Assembly (NCBI GenBank): GCA_030035585.1
Contig: CM057469.1
Location: 57,305,501 to 57,369,500 of the forward strand
DNA length: 64,000 nucleotides
From: Dugong dugon
Taxonomy: Eukaryota; Chordata; Mammalia; Sirenia; Dugongidae
Reading direction: 5' to 3'
A model generated the notes under the pieces. The model was not told where the DNA came from. It was given only the letters and a program-made list of their open reading frames with translations, and did no database searches. Position 1 is the first letter of the stretch, and the number at the start of each line of letters is the position of its first letter. The translations under genes and the position numbers were made by a program. Shown in pieces: positions 35,185 through 58,264 of the stretch.

Positions 35185-35849
35185 ATAGGCAGGAGACTTG
35201 TGGGACCTGGAGAAGCAGCTTTACTATAGTAAGGATAGTGGTGGACTGATAAAGTAGTGGACAACTGTGGTTACTTCATTCGAAAGATAAAGAGACATGT
35301 CATTGCCAGAAAGCTAGTTCTAGTTAGAGATAGTAGAGGAAGAAAAAGTGGGGTAGTTACAGCTGACATAAACTATAAATGGGCATAATTGATAGGTTGT
35401 TAATCAGTTAAGATGTTCTCAACTAAAACTAACAGAAAACTAAAAGATATCTTAAACAGTAAGGATACATATGACATATGAATAATAGGAAATTTGTAAG
35501 TAGGGCTGTTCCAAGCAGCTCGATGATATCAGGGACCCAGGTTCCTTCCATTTTTTTCTTGCCCTGCATCCTTACATATTTATTGACTAGTCCTGGTAAA
35601 CTGGCTCCCCTCGTGGTCTTAGTATGGCTGCCACCACTGTAGGCATGACTTGCATGAAAATGTCTCAAGGCAGAAAAGAAAAGCCTAACCCCGTTTTAAG
35701 AGTGAAGAAACCCTCAGAAGTATTCCCAGCTGACTTCTTACTGTGTCATACTGACCAGAGTTGTGACATATGCCCAGTGCCTATACCAGTCATGTGGGAA
35801 GGGAAATTATGGCACCATTATTGAGCCCAGGTCCAGCATCACCTGATGT

Positions 35850-36770
35850 AATCTGACATCATCAGAACTCATCTACATGCACAAGGGAGAAGAATCAGGA
35901 TCAGCACAGAGCTGTTTCCTATGAAGTGGAGGTCAGCTACACCTCCACTCTCCATCTTTTTCACCATCTCTGACACCAACCATCCCCACCACCCCCCGCA
36001 ACCATGGCATACTCTACTTCTCTGCTGGATTCAATAATTTTTTGCAGTGGCCACACAGAACTCAACAGACCATGGGGTTTATTAGAGAAGTAACAGGCTA
36101 CAACTCAGGAACAGGATATAACTCAGGAGACAAGATCAACTTTGTCAGTCAGGACAGCTTCCAACCAGGCCAGCTCTCAGCTCCTTCTCAGCCGTGACAG
36201 ACAATGGCCCTTCTCTCAGAGGAACTAGCTGATATCCCATCCAGGCCTCTGCTGCTGGGCTTCTAGGTATCTGCCCTGCTCGGGCAAGTGTTAACAGCTC
36301 TTTTAGCTCTGCCAACAAGTACCTGAAGGTACCCCGCTCCACCAGCGAGCCTTCTGCCCGAAGGCACTCAGCTCTCTCTCAGTGGGCTTGTAGCCAGCAG
36401 TCTTCTGGTCCCATGGTTCCCACTGCTTATACTGCTGCCGCCATTTCTCTGTAACTGGCAATGCTGTGCTTGCCACCATTTCTTACCATCTTCCGCCATT
36501 TTCAGTGTGACGGCTCTCTCTTCAGGGACTAGGAGGTTCTCAGCACAGGGACCCTGGGTCCAAAGGACATGTTCCTCTTCAGACTCTTCTTGATGGTAGT
36601 GAGGTCCCTCTTTAACCTCTGTGAGATTGGCCCTTAAATAAACCTAGCAGGATGGCAAAACTGACCAATCCTGCGAGTTACTTGATCCTATTGGGTGATT
36701 TTATTTGCATACTAAATTGACCAATTCCTGCAAGGTTCATGAAATAGACCAAGTACAGGTGAGACTGTGG
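35850..36770 (-). mobile_element. LTR of an endogenous retrovirus
   Basis: Reverse-oriented LTR-like block. The minus strand carries a poly(A) signal, TTCTCTAATAAACCCCATGG (signal complement at about 36077-36083), and a TATA-like ATTTAAGG around 36635. 'gcaggattggtcagttttgc'-type text occurs upstream of that. A segment near 36525-36600 ('tgggtccaaaggacatg') is an LTR-type motif I associate with afrotherian elements. Boundaries and family uncertain. Confidence 0.55.
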
Positions 36771-36837
36771 CCCAACCAGTCATTTTTGGCATAATTATAA
36801 ACCCAAGGCTAGAAAGGCTATGTATAAAGAGAAGTCC

Positions 36838-36996
36838 ATTGCATCGCACCTGGGAACTTGTGATAAGCACAAATTCTTGGGCCTCACCTCAGACCTACCG
36901 TACAAGAAAGAAACTCTTAGGGCTGGGACCCACCAGTTGTGTTTTAACAAGCACTTCAGGAAATTCTGATGCACACAAAGTTTGAGAACCACTGGC
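36838..36996 (+). mobile_element. MER5A-like hAT-Charlie remnant
   Basis: The text 'acctgggaacttgtgataag', 'gggctgggacccaccagttg', 'aattctgatgcacacaaagt' and the end 'ttgagaaccactgg' follow MER5A. Old non-autonomous DNA transposon. Confidence 0.75.
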
Positions 36997-37565
36997 TGTA
37001 GCAGTCAAAATTCCTTCCTTGGGGCTAGAGAAACACCTAACGTCCCCTGAAGGACATGACTGGTTCTTCAGGGAGTAAGATCTTAGTGGTGGCTACTGTT
37101 GCTGCCCACCCCGCACTTACTCTTCTGTTTACACCTCAAGACCCCATACTAACCTACCTGCTTAATCTCAGAAGCAACACATTATATCTCAGTCATGTGG
37201 CTACTTAGCTGTTGCTTGTAATGCTCATACCACCATGGCTGTAGTCTAGTTTGTTTGCTTTGGAGGATTCAGAGTTTTCTTAAGTTGTAAAAATAGAAAT
37301 ACAAAACAAAAACACTTTATAAACTATTTAAGTGGTTATCTCTGGATAGTCAGATGTTTTTTCTTTCATTTTCTGCCTTTTCTGATTTTTCATAACATTT
37401 ATATTGATTTTAAATTAAGAGAAAAATTTACTGAGTTCAAAAGAGATTTTTAAATTAAAAATTCTGTGACAGTTTTCAGTAAGCATAGGTTAATAAATAT
37501 TGCCTTCCTTTTTATAATTTTCCTGTTTTTATCTAGCTGTAATAATGTTTTGCTTTTTTTGATAG

Positions 37566-47787
<10,222 letters not shown>

Positions 47788-48882
47788 GCACCAGCATGAT
47801 CTAAGAGGTCCACTGCCATCAGTGGATCTTGCTAAAAAATACACAGCTACTTCCCAGCTAATCTTAATCCAGTGAAAGATGATATAGTATGTGCGTGATG
47901 GAAAGTTACTTTACAAAAACGGAAGAAGAAGAAAAAAGATGAGCCCAAAGTTCTGTCTACTAAACTTAACTCTTGGGAAATAGCATCAGAACACGTTAGC
48001 TTCCTCTGAGAGAGAGGGCTTCTTGTTGATAGACACTGTAAAACAGCCCAACAGTAGAATAGTTATTTCTTTGGGGAGTAAGAACATTTGTACTTAAAAG
48101 AAGTGACAGCCAAAAAAAGTGCAAGTAGTTCCATATCATGACATTCTAACAGCTTGTCTGAGAAGTTTTCTTAAATGTTTTCACTGGGAAAGGACAACTG
48201 TGATAACTTCCAAATACTCTGAAATGCACTAGACCACGTTACTGTGATGGAATATGAAAATCATCTGTAAACTTTTATACTGAAGGGGGAAAATGCTGAC
48301 ATTTGATTAAATTATGAGTTTTTACCAATTCTTTTCAGAGTCTTCTAAGATCACGTAAATAACAACTTAGTCAATGAAAAAGATACTTTATTTCTAATGA
48401 GAAGAGACTAAAGTGTGTGCCAAGGAAGCCTATATTATTGCACGAGTGAGGGGTGTGACTTAACAGTTCCTCTGAATTACAACATAGATAACATGTACTC
48501 ATGCTTTCTGTTTTTCATATTCCTAAAACATAAAATGTTTCAACCATTTAACTCCCCCATCCATAATGTTAAAAGTATAACAATTTTCAACTATAACCAG
48601 ATTAGCTTTTTACTTCTAAAAATATTTTTTTTTTTTTAGCCAATTATAAATTGGTTTTAGATACTTCCTAATTTTAAAAATGTCATTAGCCTCCTTTTTG
48701 TCCAGTAATCATTTTGTGGCAAACTTTTTTTTTAAAGTTTGGAACATGAAACTAGATTTATTATTGTTGTTGTGGTACAAATATATATAACCCAACATTT
48801 GCCAGCTTCACGTTTTTTACATGTATAATTGTGTAACATTGATTATGTTAGCAGACATTCTTTTTTGATAGTGGAAAAAAAT

Positions 48883-48888
48883 AATAAA
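48883..48888 (+). terminator. AATAAA, candidate proximal poly(A) signal of RO60
   Basis: Hexamer about 1.1 kb after the stop, followed by 'gcagctaggtccttcaggtt', a moderately GU-rich stretch. Confidence 0.45.
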
Positions 48889-49227
48889 GCAGCTAGGTCC
48901 TTCAGGTTTGAAAGGCGATTTTTAGTACTGTATTACCACCAAGCAGTCTTCTAAAAAATTCTTTTTTCTATTCAGTTTGTGTATACTAAGCTTCCTTTTC
49001 ATTACACTAAAGTACATTATTTACTTAAGCAAGTATCTCCTCTTCGTAGGGAGATTTAATATTAAAGCAACCTGTTGAAATGACGAAATCTTTGCTCGTA
49101 ATTTTATCGTGGTTGTCAAAGGTAACTTACACATAAAACTTTGATTTGTATTCATTGTCTTTTAAATATTGAGGATTTACTGTGGGATTTATAAAGCCTT
49201 TCTTACCGTTATGTGAAAAGTCAAACT

Positions 49228-49233
49228 AATAAA
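49228..49233 (+). terminator. AATAAA, candidate poly(A) signal of RO60
   Basis: Hexamer about 1.44 kb after the stop, followed within 25 bases by a GU-rich 'ttttatgtgtttggaggtta'. Good layout for cleavage. Confidence 0.5.
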
Positions 49234-49816
49234 TGTAAACTATAGCCTTTTATGTGTTTGGAGGTTAGAGGTTTTATAATTTGGGGAGAAAGGGGACTTC
49301 GGTAGTATTAAGAGTTTATATAGATATTTTCCTCTGTTTCATGGGAAATTTGGGCTCCGGGAGTGATAAGAAAATATTCCTTTTCGAATTTTCAGTTGAC
49401 GTATTAATGCTAGCTCTGATATATGGCCATTCCTTCAGGGGAACTGGTAGCAGTTTTTAAATGTTGTAACTTACCTGGGATTTTCTTTTCTTTTTGGTCA
49501 GCAAAGCTAATAATAGAAAAAAATGTATTGCTTTAGATCTTATAGTTATTTATGTGGTGGATTTGAAAACATTGTTTTTAACCCTCTGTCAAGCATTGAG
49601 TTTAACGTGTTAGCTACTTTTGATACATAAAAATGTTTTTCTGATTAAATTTAAAGTGTAAATCTAATCAAATTGTGTAATAGTTCTTGAATTCTTTAAA
49701 TTCAAGGTTTTCTTAAATTTTAAATTATAATATGAGCTTTTTATTCCTAATAGAAATGTTAAATGTAGTATAAAAATTTATTTCCTTTAGTTATGTACTA
49801 TTTCTGTAGTACTTTT

Positions 49817-49973
49817 TGGAGCCCTGGTGGCGCAGTGGTTAAGAGCTCAGCTGCTGACCAAAAGATCGGCAGTTCAGATCCACCAGCCACTTCTTAGAAA
49901 CCTTATGGAGCAGTTCTACTCTGTCCTGTAGGGTTGCTATGAGTCAGAATCAACTTGACAGCAACAGGTTTTT
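49817..49973 (+). mobile_element. AfroSINE, short subtype, in the RO60 3' UTR region
   Basis: From TTGGAGCCCTGGTGGCGCAG to 'gacagcaacaggttttt'. TAGTACTTTT occurs on both sides, an intact target-site duplication, indicating a relatively recent insertion. Confidence 0.93.
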
Positions 49974-52494
49974 ATAGTACTTTTAGACAAATATATCATC
50001 TAGGAGCTAATAATAAATCCATCAGAGAAAGATTAGACATGACCTTTTTGAAGTATTTAGCTAAGTCTAATTAATGGATTAGGGTTATGATTTAAGAAAA
50101 GAAGCCCAAACAAAAAAATAAAGGAAATCAACACAGAAAGTAACTTTATTTTCAAATCATGAATTTTACAGCTGGGAAAAACCTTAGAAATTTATCAGCT
50201 AACTTTTAAATTTTGATTAAAAATTTAAGGTCCAAAAGAGCATGACTTTGGAGCATTAGACTTAGAAATCTCAGTCTCTTAAATCCCATTCCGGTATTCA
50301 TTTCCCCACAATATGGGAAGACTTTGGCTCAGAAGAGAGACTTTTTTTCCTCTTATTTAGATATTAGGAAACAGTGTATATACATGATTGATTTAGGAAT
50401 AGAGGAAGAAGGAGATATGACCAGGTATACTTTTATAATTCATAGTAATCCTCAAACACAATTAATGCTTGTTTAATAACTTGTGTTGATACATAGCATA
50501 ATCCTATAGAAAAAAATAAAGAACTTTACCTCATTATAAATAAGACGTACTCAAGCGGTAAACAAGTTTTATTTTCTGAATTACTTTTAGGATTTCTGTC
50601 ATATTAATGTTTGGGGAAATGTTTTTGAAAAAAATAAACTTATTTCCTAGATAGTATGTAAATAGTTTCAGGATATACTTGTCTAACTAGTGAAAAAAAC
50701 TAATAAGCCTAACCCGCCCTGTTAGTTGAAATTTCTTAGAAATTCCATTTATTAACACTGTTGTATATTTAGTTATAGTAACTTTTATGGGGTTATTAGT
50801 GAGGCAAGATGCTAGTGGATTAAATTTAGTGTTACCTCTCTGGAACCTCTTCTCTTTATCTAACTTAACTGTGTGACTGAAGACAACTAATTTAACTTCT
50901 CTGATTTAATTTCACTATTTTTAAAAAGTAACATCTGATGCTTGGATCATGACTTTTTTTTTTTTTTTAAGTTGAAATTGGAGGGAGGGCTTGCAATACA
51001 AGTTAAAACTTTTTTTTTTTTTTAACTGAAAACATTCTTGTTAATGTTTTGAAAGATAAATGTTTTAAAAAATAGCTCAGTAGGCCTTCTTAATTTTAAC
51101 CACTCCTGAGCACAGTAGAACATTTTTCACAATGAAAGTGAGTACTGACCAACAAGTTACTATTCTCAAGAAACAGAAAAAGAACTATATTCCAAGTCTT
51201 AAAGAGACCTAGAGAAACAAACTCATATTCTAAATGAGGAGATGCTGTTAACAAACATCTGCTTAATCTTTTAAAATAGCAGGTAAATGTCCAAATGATC
51301 AAACACCATTGTATTATAGGCTTTTTCTCCCCCCTCATGTTCTGAGATTCTGTTTTAAAAAAACACATAAAATTTGTTTGGAAAGATAAATCAGAACTCC
51401 TGAATAAATTTTAGCGCCTGGCAATTAGGTGAGAAATAGCTTTAAAAGCACAGTAAAGCTACGTCTAAATGATAATTAAAAGCTAAGTCATTGTAATCTC
51501 TTTTTGAACTTAATTTGGCACAAATCCAAATTTCTTGGTGACTCCCTTACAATAGGTAAAATGAAAAATTCTAGTCTCATATACCACAGGTATGTGGTGA
51601 TTTGATAATATGTCTAGAAAAATGTCATATAGCCTTAATGTAAACATGCCCAAGGAAGAAGTAGAAGAAAAAAGATAGGTTAAGCTATGAAATCAGTTGT
51701 ATTTACTATATTCATTTTATTTAGTATTTATCACATGCTCCCTGATCTCGTTTGTTGGAAGATTGCTTTTAAACCTCTCTTTTCCTGTCTTCTGACATTT
51801 TTGTCTTTTTCTAGTCCTGCTGCATCTGGGTAATAAAAATTAGGTTTGGGATGTTAGGGCATTTGCAGATTACTGTTTGTTCCACATAGATTTAAGGTTA
51901 TGTTATTATTTAATTAACATGAACAGGTCTTTAGGAAGAACAACTGAATCAATACATTCTCTCCCCAAATCAAGTTACGTTATGTACCTTTCGTATTAGA
52001 TATTTCCAGAAATTTTGGGGCCTTTTGAGTAAGGTCAGTTATTCAACCTTTGTTTGCAGTTATTCAGTCTTTGTTTGCAATTACACATGTCCTTACCTGT
52101 ATCTGAGAAGAGAACTGCTCTACTATGTAAGTACTCTTAGAAAAATAGCATGTCTCCATGCTCATCATTCCATAATTTTAAAGACTACTGTCAGCATCTT
52201 TGGTCTACTAAATAGTTCACTGAGCTTATATGTACATGGTGTGTACGATTAAGGGTCTTATAAATAATTTGTATTCACGTTCAACATTTTTTTTAAACTG
52301 GTCAACTTTACTTTTATGAAAATTAAAAAGGCAATTCTATAGTAATATTTTTCATGTAGAAAACTAATAATATAGCTAAGCATACTGTCTGAATAAAATA
52401 ACACATTTTTCTAAATTTCAAAAATGCCAAATTATATTGGAAAGAGGTAAAGAAACATAAACTAGAGGAGTTATGTTGCAAAATTCTATTACTG

Positions 52495-52840
52495 ACCCTG
52501 GAAGACATGGCCCCCGGACTCTCAGCCCAGAACCATTCCCAAAGCCAACTCTTGAGACATAGATTAGACTGGACTGTAAGATATAAAATGGTACTCGTGA
52601 AGAATGCTTCCTAGCTCAAGTAGATACATGAGACTAAATGTACAGCCCTGTCCAGAGGTGAGATGAGAAGACAAAAAGGGACAGGAGCAGGTTGAATGGA
52701 CACGGGAAATCCGGGGTGAAAAGGAAGAGTGTGCTGTCACATTATAGGGAGAGCAACTAGGGTCACGTAACAATGTGTGTATACATTTTTGTGTGAGAAA
52801 CTAATGAACTGTAAACTTTTACTTAAAGCACAATTTAAGA
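52495..52840 (+). mobile_element. LINE-mobilised A-tailed repeat, family X copy 4
   Basis: From 'gaccctggaagacatggccc' through 'gacacgggaaatccggggtg' and 'agagcaactagggtcacgta' to 'cttttacttaaagcacaatt'. 5'-truncated, plus strand, within the long 3' UTR candidate. Confidence 0.72.
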
Positions 52841-54536
52841 AATCTATTATTGAAATTAAGGTGATTATTTTCAATGCAAATGAATTTGTAAATACAATGA
52901 GAATATACAGAAGTTAACTTTCTGATTTTTTTTTCCCTTCTATTTGATTTAGCATTGCCATGCATCATATTAATTTTATAAACAAGTGATACTTAATTTT
53001 TAATTTGAAAACGTATTTAAATTTCTACACTTTTAGAAGTCATCAGAATCTGTGCTTGAACAAAATAAATACTAAATTAGCTTCATTTCTCCGTGTTTTC
53101 ACTTAATGAACACTTGGATTCTAAGGGTAGTGAGTGAAGTTAAAGCCTTTATATATCGCATTACCGCAGATAATGGGTGGAATATTAATACTAACGTTCT
53201 ATTGAAACTTCTCTTTAAGCTACTTGTTAGGCTTTATTTGCAAATGTAAACTTTCCATACATGGCCAAATTATGATATATGAAATCATCTAAACAAAAAA
53301 ACAGGTAGGATTAGGGAGAGTATTACAAACTAGTTCTAAACTGCCCATTTGCTTTATAAAAAAAGACTCTGATTTCCAAAATTGACCACTTGAGGAATAT
53401 TTACATTACATAGAACAATGTCTGCATAGATTACATAGAATAAAATTTAAATATGCAAGAGCCTTAAAGTGAAAAAAAAAAAAAATGAACCTTTTGACTG
53501 CCTTAAAATATGACTAGCACTCCAATACAGGCATACTAGTTACTTTCCATGGGGTCTGTTCATTAATTAATGCCTTAATAGTGTTCTAGTGTTTCTGAAG
53601 TACAGAACTCAAAGGGTCTTTTAGAATTTTTAGAATATAATGAATGGAAATTTTACAACTATTAAGTTTTAAAACCTGATTGTACATTAACAGTTTAAGC
53701 ACCCATTGACAGGCTAATCTGGGCACACCAATATGTTATCGTACGTGATTGTTAATATGTTATCGTACATGATTGTTAACATCAGTAATATTTTTGGTAG
53801 TTTTAAGGTTTTTCATTGTTTTGTATAATAACAAATTATCCAAGAAGCTGGACTTTATAACATGACCTCCAAGGACCAACTTGCACATTTAACATTACAG
53901 GTGGAACATACAGTTGTACAGTTCCAAAAATGATTAATTTTGTATGGGAATTTTTCAAGACAAAAGGCAAATATTTTGTCTCAATCCTGTAAACAAATTC
54001 ATTCAAAGAAGTGAACAAAGTAGTAAAACATTGGGACTTCCGCAATAAAAAGTATCCAGGCCAAGATTTGTTTAATTACATCCACATTTTTAGAATTCAC
54101 TTTGCCTTTCAAAGGATGAATATTTTATAAACCTGAAAGAGAACTTTAAATTGTCAAGCTGGTGCTTAAACGTATATAAAGTTTGATTTATAACAAGTTT
54201 ATTTCATTTCAAAGGACCTCGAAAAGATGGGGGGGGTTCCTACATCTGTTGATAAACTGATGTTTTGTCAAGTCTTCCAAGTCTTCTCCGTATATAATAC
54301 ACCTAAAAATGTAATTTTGCTGTTTTCTGATAGGAAATGGGTGACTATACTAATGTATTAAATTTATTTCAAGATAAAAGTTTTCACTGATACTGTGGAA
54401 CCTTGACTTTCTCTCCTTTCCAGCCTTGCAAAATACCACACTGAATAAATCATTTTAGACATGGAGTGCAGGTGGGCACAATGTGAACTGTTTCTGATCA
54501 TCTGTATTGATACTATAGAAATTCAGAGGTGTATAA

Positions 54537-54542
54537 AATAAA
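54537..54542 (+). terminator. AATAAA, candidate distal poly(A) signal of RO60
   Basis: Hexamer 6.75 kb after the stop, followed by 'catatcaagtaactgtgttt' and a T-rich run, a plausible distal cleavage site. Human RO60 is known to me to have a long 3' UTR form, which supports but does not prove this. Confidence 0.4.
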
Positions 54543-54565
54543 CTATGCATATCAAGTAACTGTGT

Positions 54566-55458
54566 TTATTTCTTTCAAGAAATATGAATTTAAGGTTATA
54601 ACATGACTTATGAAATCTAAGGCCCTTAGTAATTAACCTGTTCGAATATTTGAATAAGATAAAGTGAAAGCTTAATTAACATCCATTTAATGTCTCTAAT
54701 TGTATATGAGTATGTTTAAGTAGTTAAAATATTTGTTGTTGGGGATTAGTTTCCAATGGAATTCAGTTATAGGATCAGGAAAACTGAAATGAAACACAAA
54801 TTCTAAAAGAGGTTTAAAGCAGGATTCTTTTGTGAAAAGATTAATCTACTCGAAGTTGCCTTTGGGAAAAGCCATCATTTTAATGCTAAAAAAAAGTAAC
54901 TATTGGAAATTAAAAAATGCTTCAGGCCCAATTCATTAAAGTTTCTTTTCTCTCTGAATTCCCATAAAGCTTTTCTGAAAAATTGTGAAATCTGAGCTGT
55001 GGATAATGCAAAAGGGTGAGAGCAAGTCACATAAGGATACACCCACCAAAACTTCTGGTTGATTTTTCAATTTTCTTTTTAAAGATAGGGTCAAAAATTA
55101 TAATGAGATAGGAAGATAGCTAACTGTACATTTCTTCATAGATGAAGAAAACTAGATTTTAAAAATTTTAACAAAACATCTCAAAATCTGCCCAAGGAAG
55201 TTGCTCAGATGTTTTTTATAGTAGGTATTTTTATGTAATATCTAATGATAAAATGAAAAAAGCAGTGGCTTTTTTAATATTAATAGACTCCAGCAAACAG
55301 TTCTTTCATTTCGAATCTTGGAGTGGGGAAAAAAACAGAATCGTCACCATTCTTTCTAGCTTATGATTCTTGAAGTAAATCCGAGCTGCTGAAACAACTA
55401 TACCTCCTCTTAGTTTTGCTTTATATTATACTTTTACCCAGCTATAAGTATGGGAGAA
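54566..55458. other. Intergenic AT-rich DNA, nothing recognised
   Basis: No coding, RNA or repeat signature that I can support. Confidence 0.4.
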
Positions 55459-55652
55459 GGAGCCCTAGTGACACAGTGGTTAAGTACTGGGCTACTTACC
55501 AAAAGGTCAGCAGTTTGAATCCACTAGCTGCCCCTCAGGAGAAAGATGTGGCAATCAGCCTCCGTAAAGATGGCTTGGAAACTATGCGGCAGTTCTACTC
55601 TGTCTTATAAAGTCGCTATGAGTCAGAATCAAGTTAAAGGCAACAGGCTAGG
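55459..55652 (+). mobile_element. AfroSINE, long subtype, slightly degraded
   Basis: From GGAGCCCTAGTGACACAGTG to 'aagttaaaggcaacaggcta'. Contains 'ggagaaagatgtggcaatca'. Confidence 0.9.
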
Positions 55653-56529
55653 CTAAGTAAGGTATGAGAAAGTAGAAAAAATGGAAATCAACATCTTAAG
55701 GCAACATTAAAACCCAGCCACTCCCCCTGCACCCCCAAATCTTAGTTAGCCAGCTATGGACTATGGAAAACCCCGACGGGTTCACAAGAAAACCACATTT
55801 CAGAACCATTATGGTAAATAACCATCACAAATTGAGTATGTACTCCTATGTTAGGTATGATGCTGGCTGATTTACATATATTACCTCCATTCCTCAATAT
55901 AAATCCTAAAATTAGATGGTATCCATATTTTTTAAGGAATCTGAAGTCCCAAGAGATTAAGCCACCTACTTTTCACAGGTAATGTCTAGAAATTGTCTTG
56001 CTGTATTCACTGAAAATACCATTTATGGTTAATTTATAATTATTCTTTTCAAATATGTGAATGAAAAAATCAAAAAGGATAAATTAACCCAAGATTTAAA
56101 TGCATATACACTAAGCTGTTGGGAGTGGTGATACGTGGATGGTGCAATTATGGGTAACTTTACTTTTTTGTTGTTGCATGTATCTATGTATCTCTCTCCA
56201 TGTTTTTATCTCCAAAATTAGTTTTCACTCCTCTCTCCATAAATCAACAGTTTTCCCCCATTCATCACAAAACTGATGACCTTGCTTCATATTTAAAATA
56301 TATATATGAACAACCAGAGGGGAAATTCCTTGTCTTCTTGCCTCCAAATTTCCCAACCTAGCTTTCTGCCTTTACTCCTGTAATGATGGATAAAGTGACC
56401 CTGTTTATCCAGAGGCCCTCCCCTCCTCTTGTGCTCTGAATTCAGTCTTCTTTCCTTCTAGAACTGGGTCTGGTGCATCTAATGTGCTCAATATCTGTTA
56501 AATGAATTATCTTCTCTCTCCTGTATAAG

Positions 56530-58055
56530 CAGTTTTATTAATCTTTTTTAAAGAACCAGTTCTTGGATACGTCCATGATCTCTGTTTCCTAAATTCATTA
56601 ACTTCTGCTCTTTATTCTGTTTTCTGCTTTGGATTTCTTGTTCTTTTTATAGTTTCTTGAATTTTGTTAAAATTTTCTATGTTCTGCATTCTTCGGATTT
56701 ACTCTTTTTCTTAGCTTCGTAAAATTTGTTGAGATTTGCTATACAGCATTGAGTATAATCAATGTGCTTGAACACGTATTTTCTCCAAATCTTGGGTGTA
56801 GCAGTCTATACATGATCATTACATCAAGCTTATTGTTACTTAAATCTTCTATAGGTTTACTGACATTTTCTATCAATTACTGAGAGATACATTAATATCT
56901 CCCACTATAATGATGTCTCTGTCATTTGTCTTTTGTAGTTCTGTCCATTTTTGTTTTACATATTTGGAAATGTTACTAGTTAATACAAGCTTAATATCAC
57001 TATACCTTTCTCCATCAAAAATACATCTATTGCTCCCATCCCATTTGGAGCAAAGGAAAATGAAGAAAACCAAAAACACAAGGAAAATACTAGGCCAAAG
57101 GACTAATGGACCACATGAACCACAGCCTCTACCAACCTGAGTCCAGAACTAGATGGTGCCTGGCTACCACTACCGACCACTCTGACAGGGACCACAATAG
57201 TGGGTCCCAGACAGAGTGGGAGGAAAATGTAGAACAAAATTCCAATTCACAAAAAAGACCAAACTTACTGGTCTGACAGAGACTGGAACTCCCAAGACTG
57301 TGGCCCCCTGACACCCTGCTAACTCAAACTGTAGCCACTCCCGAAGTCCACTTTTCAGCCAAAGATTAGACAGGCCTATAAAACAAACAATAACACAGGT
57401 GAAGAACGTGCTTCTTAATCAAGTATATGAGACCACGTTGGCAACACCTGTCCAAAAGCAAAGAAGAGAAGGCAGAAGGAACAGGAAAACAGGATGAATG
57501 GACACAGGGAACCCAGGATGGAAAGCAGAGTGCTGACACATTGCAGGGACTGCAAACAATGTAACAATTTGTGTATAAATTACTGAATGAGAAACTAATT
57601 AGCATTGTTAACTTTCAGGTAAAGCACAATAAAATTTAAAAAATCATACGTTTCTGCCGAGTTTTTTCAATAACCTCTATCTCTAGAAGTGCCTACTCCC
57701 TTACAGTATGCTTTCTTATACTAAAACCAGGTTTACTGCAGCTGCATTTGTCTGGAATATCTTTTTCTATCCTTTCACTTTCAACCATTCTGTGTTCTTG
57801 TTTAAAAACATTTTACATGTGTCTCTTGTAAACACATTTGCTGAATTTTTTTAAATCAAGCCTGAAAAATACTTTTCACAGCCAATTTGTATTTGCTGTA
57901 ACTTTTATTGTATTTCTGCCAACCTATCTGATTCTATTTTCTCCTCATCATCTTGTGACTGACTGATATTTTCCCCCCTCATTTTTCTCCCCTACAAGTG
58001 TGGAAAACAGGCACTCTTTTCTCATCTTTTTACTGGTTACCTTAAAAACGTAACA
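56530..58055 (-). mobile_element. L1 ORF2 fragment, split by a family X repeat
   Basis: Reverse-oriented L1 at about 56530-57040 ('aaagaaccagttcttggata', 'atctcccactataatgatgt') and about 57645-58055 ('ctggaatatctttttctatc'). The A-tailed repeat at 57045-57640 lies between. No intact frame. Confidence 0.7.
57045..57640 (+). mobile_element. LINE-mobilised A-tailed repeat, family X copy 5 (longest)
   Basis: From 'aaaatgaagaaaaccaaaaa' through 'agatggtgcctggctaccac', 'gggtcccagacagagtggga', 'gccaaagattagacaggcct' and 'acacattgcagggactgcaa' to 'caggtaaagcacaataaaat'. Inserted in an L1. No protein-coding frame of interest. Confidence 0.75.
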
Positions 58056-58058
58056 AAA

Positions 58059-58222
58059 TCTGGTACAGTGGTTAAGAGCTTGACTGCTATAACGAAAGGT
58101 CAGCATTCTGAATCCACCTGCTGCTCCTTGGAAACCCTACGAGGCAGTTCTACTCCGTCTTATAGTGTCCCTATGAGTTAGAATCAACTCAGTGGCAATG
58201 GGTTTTGTTTTGGTTTGGTCTT
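58059..58222 (+). mobile_element. AfroSINE, short subtype, 5'-shortened
   Basis: Starts inside the head ('atctggtacagtggttaaga') and ends 'actcagtggcaatgggtttt'. Confidence 0.88.
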
Positions 58223-58264
58223 GAACTTGAGGTGAACCGAGGATTCAAAGGCAACTCAAGAAAA

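Larger units (their letters stand above)
47788..54565 (+). other. RO60: Probable RO60 3' UTR, extent inferred
   Basis: AT-rich sequence downstream of the stop without other genes. Candidate poly(A) signals suggest a short UTR of about 1.1-1.5 kb and possibly a long one of about 6.8 kb. It contains one AfroSINE (49817) and one family X repeat (52495). Tandem duplication of a unit including 'atatgttatcgtac' occurs at about 53731-53780. The outer limit is inference; transcript data would be needed. Confidence 0.5.
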
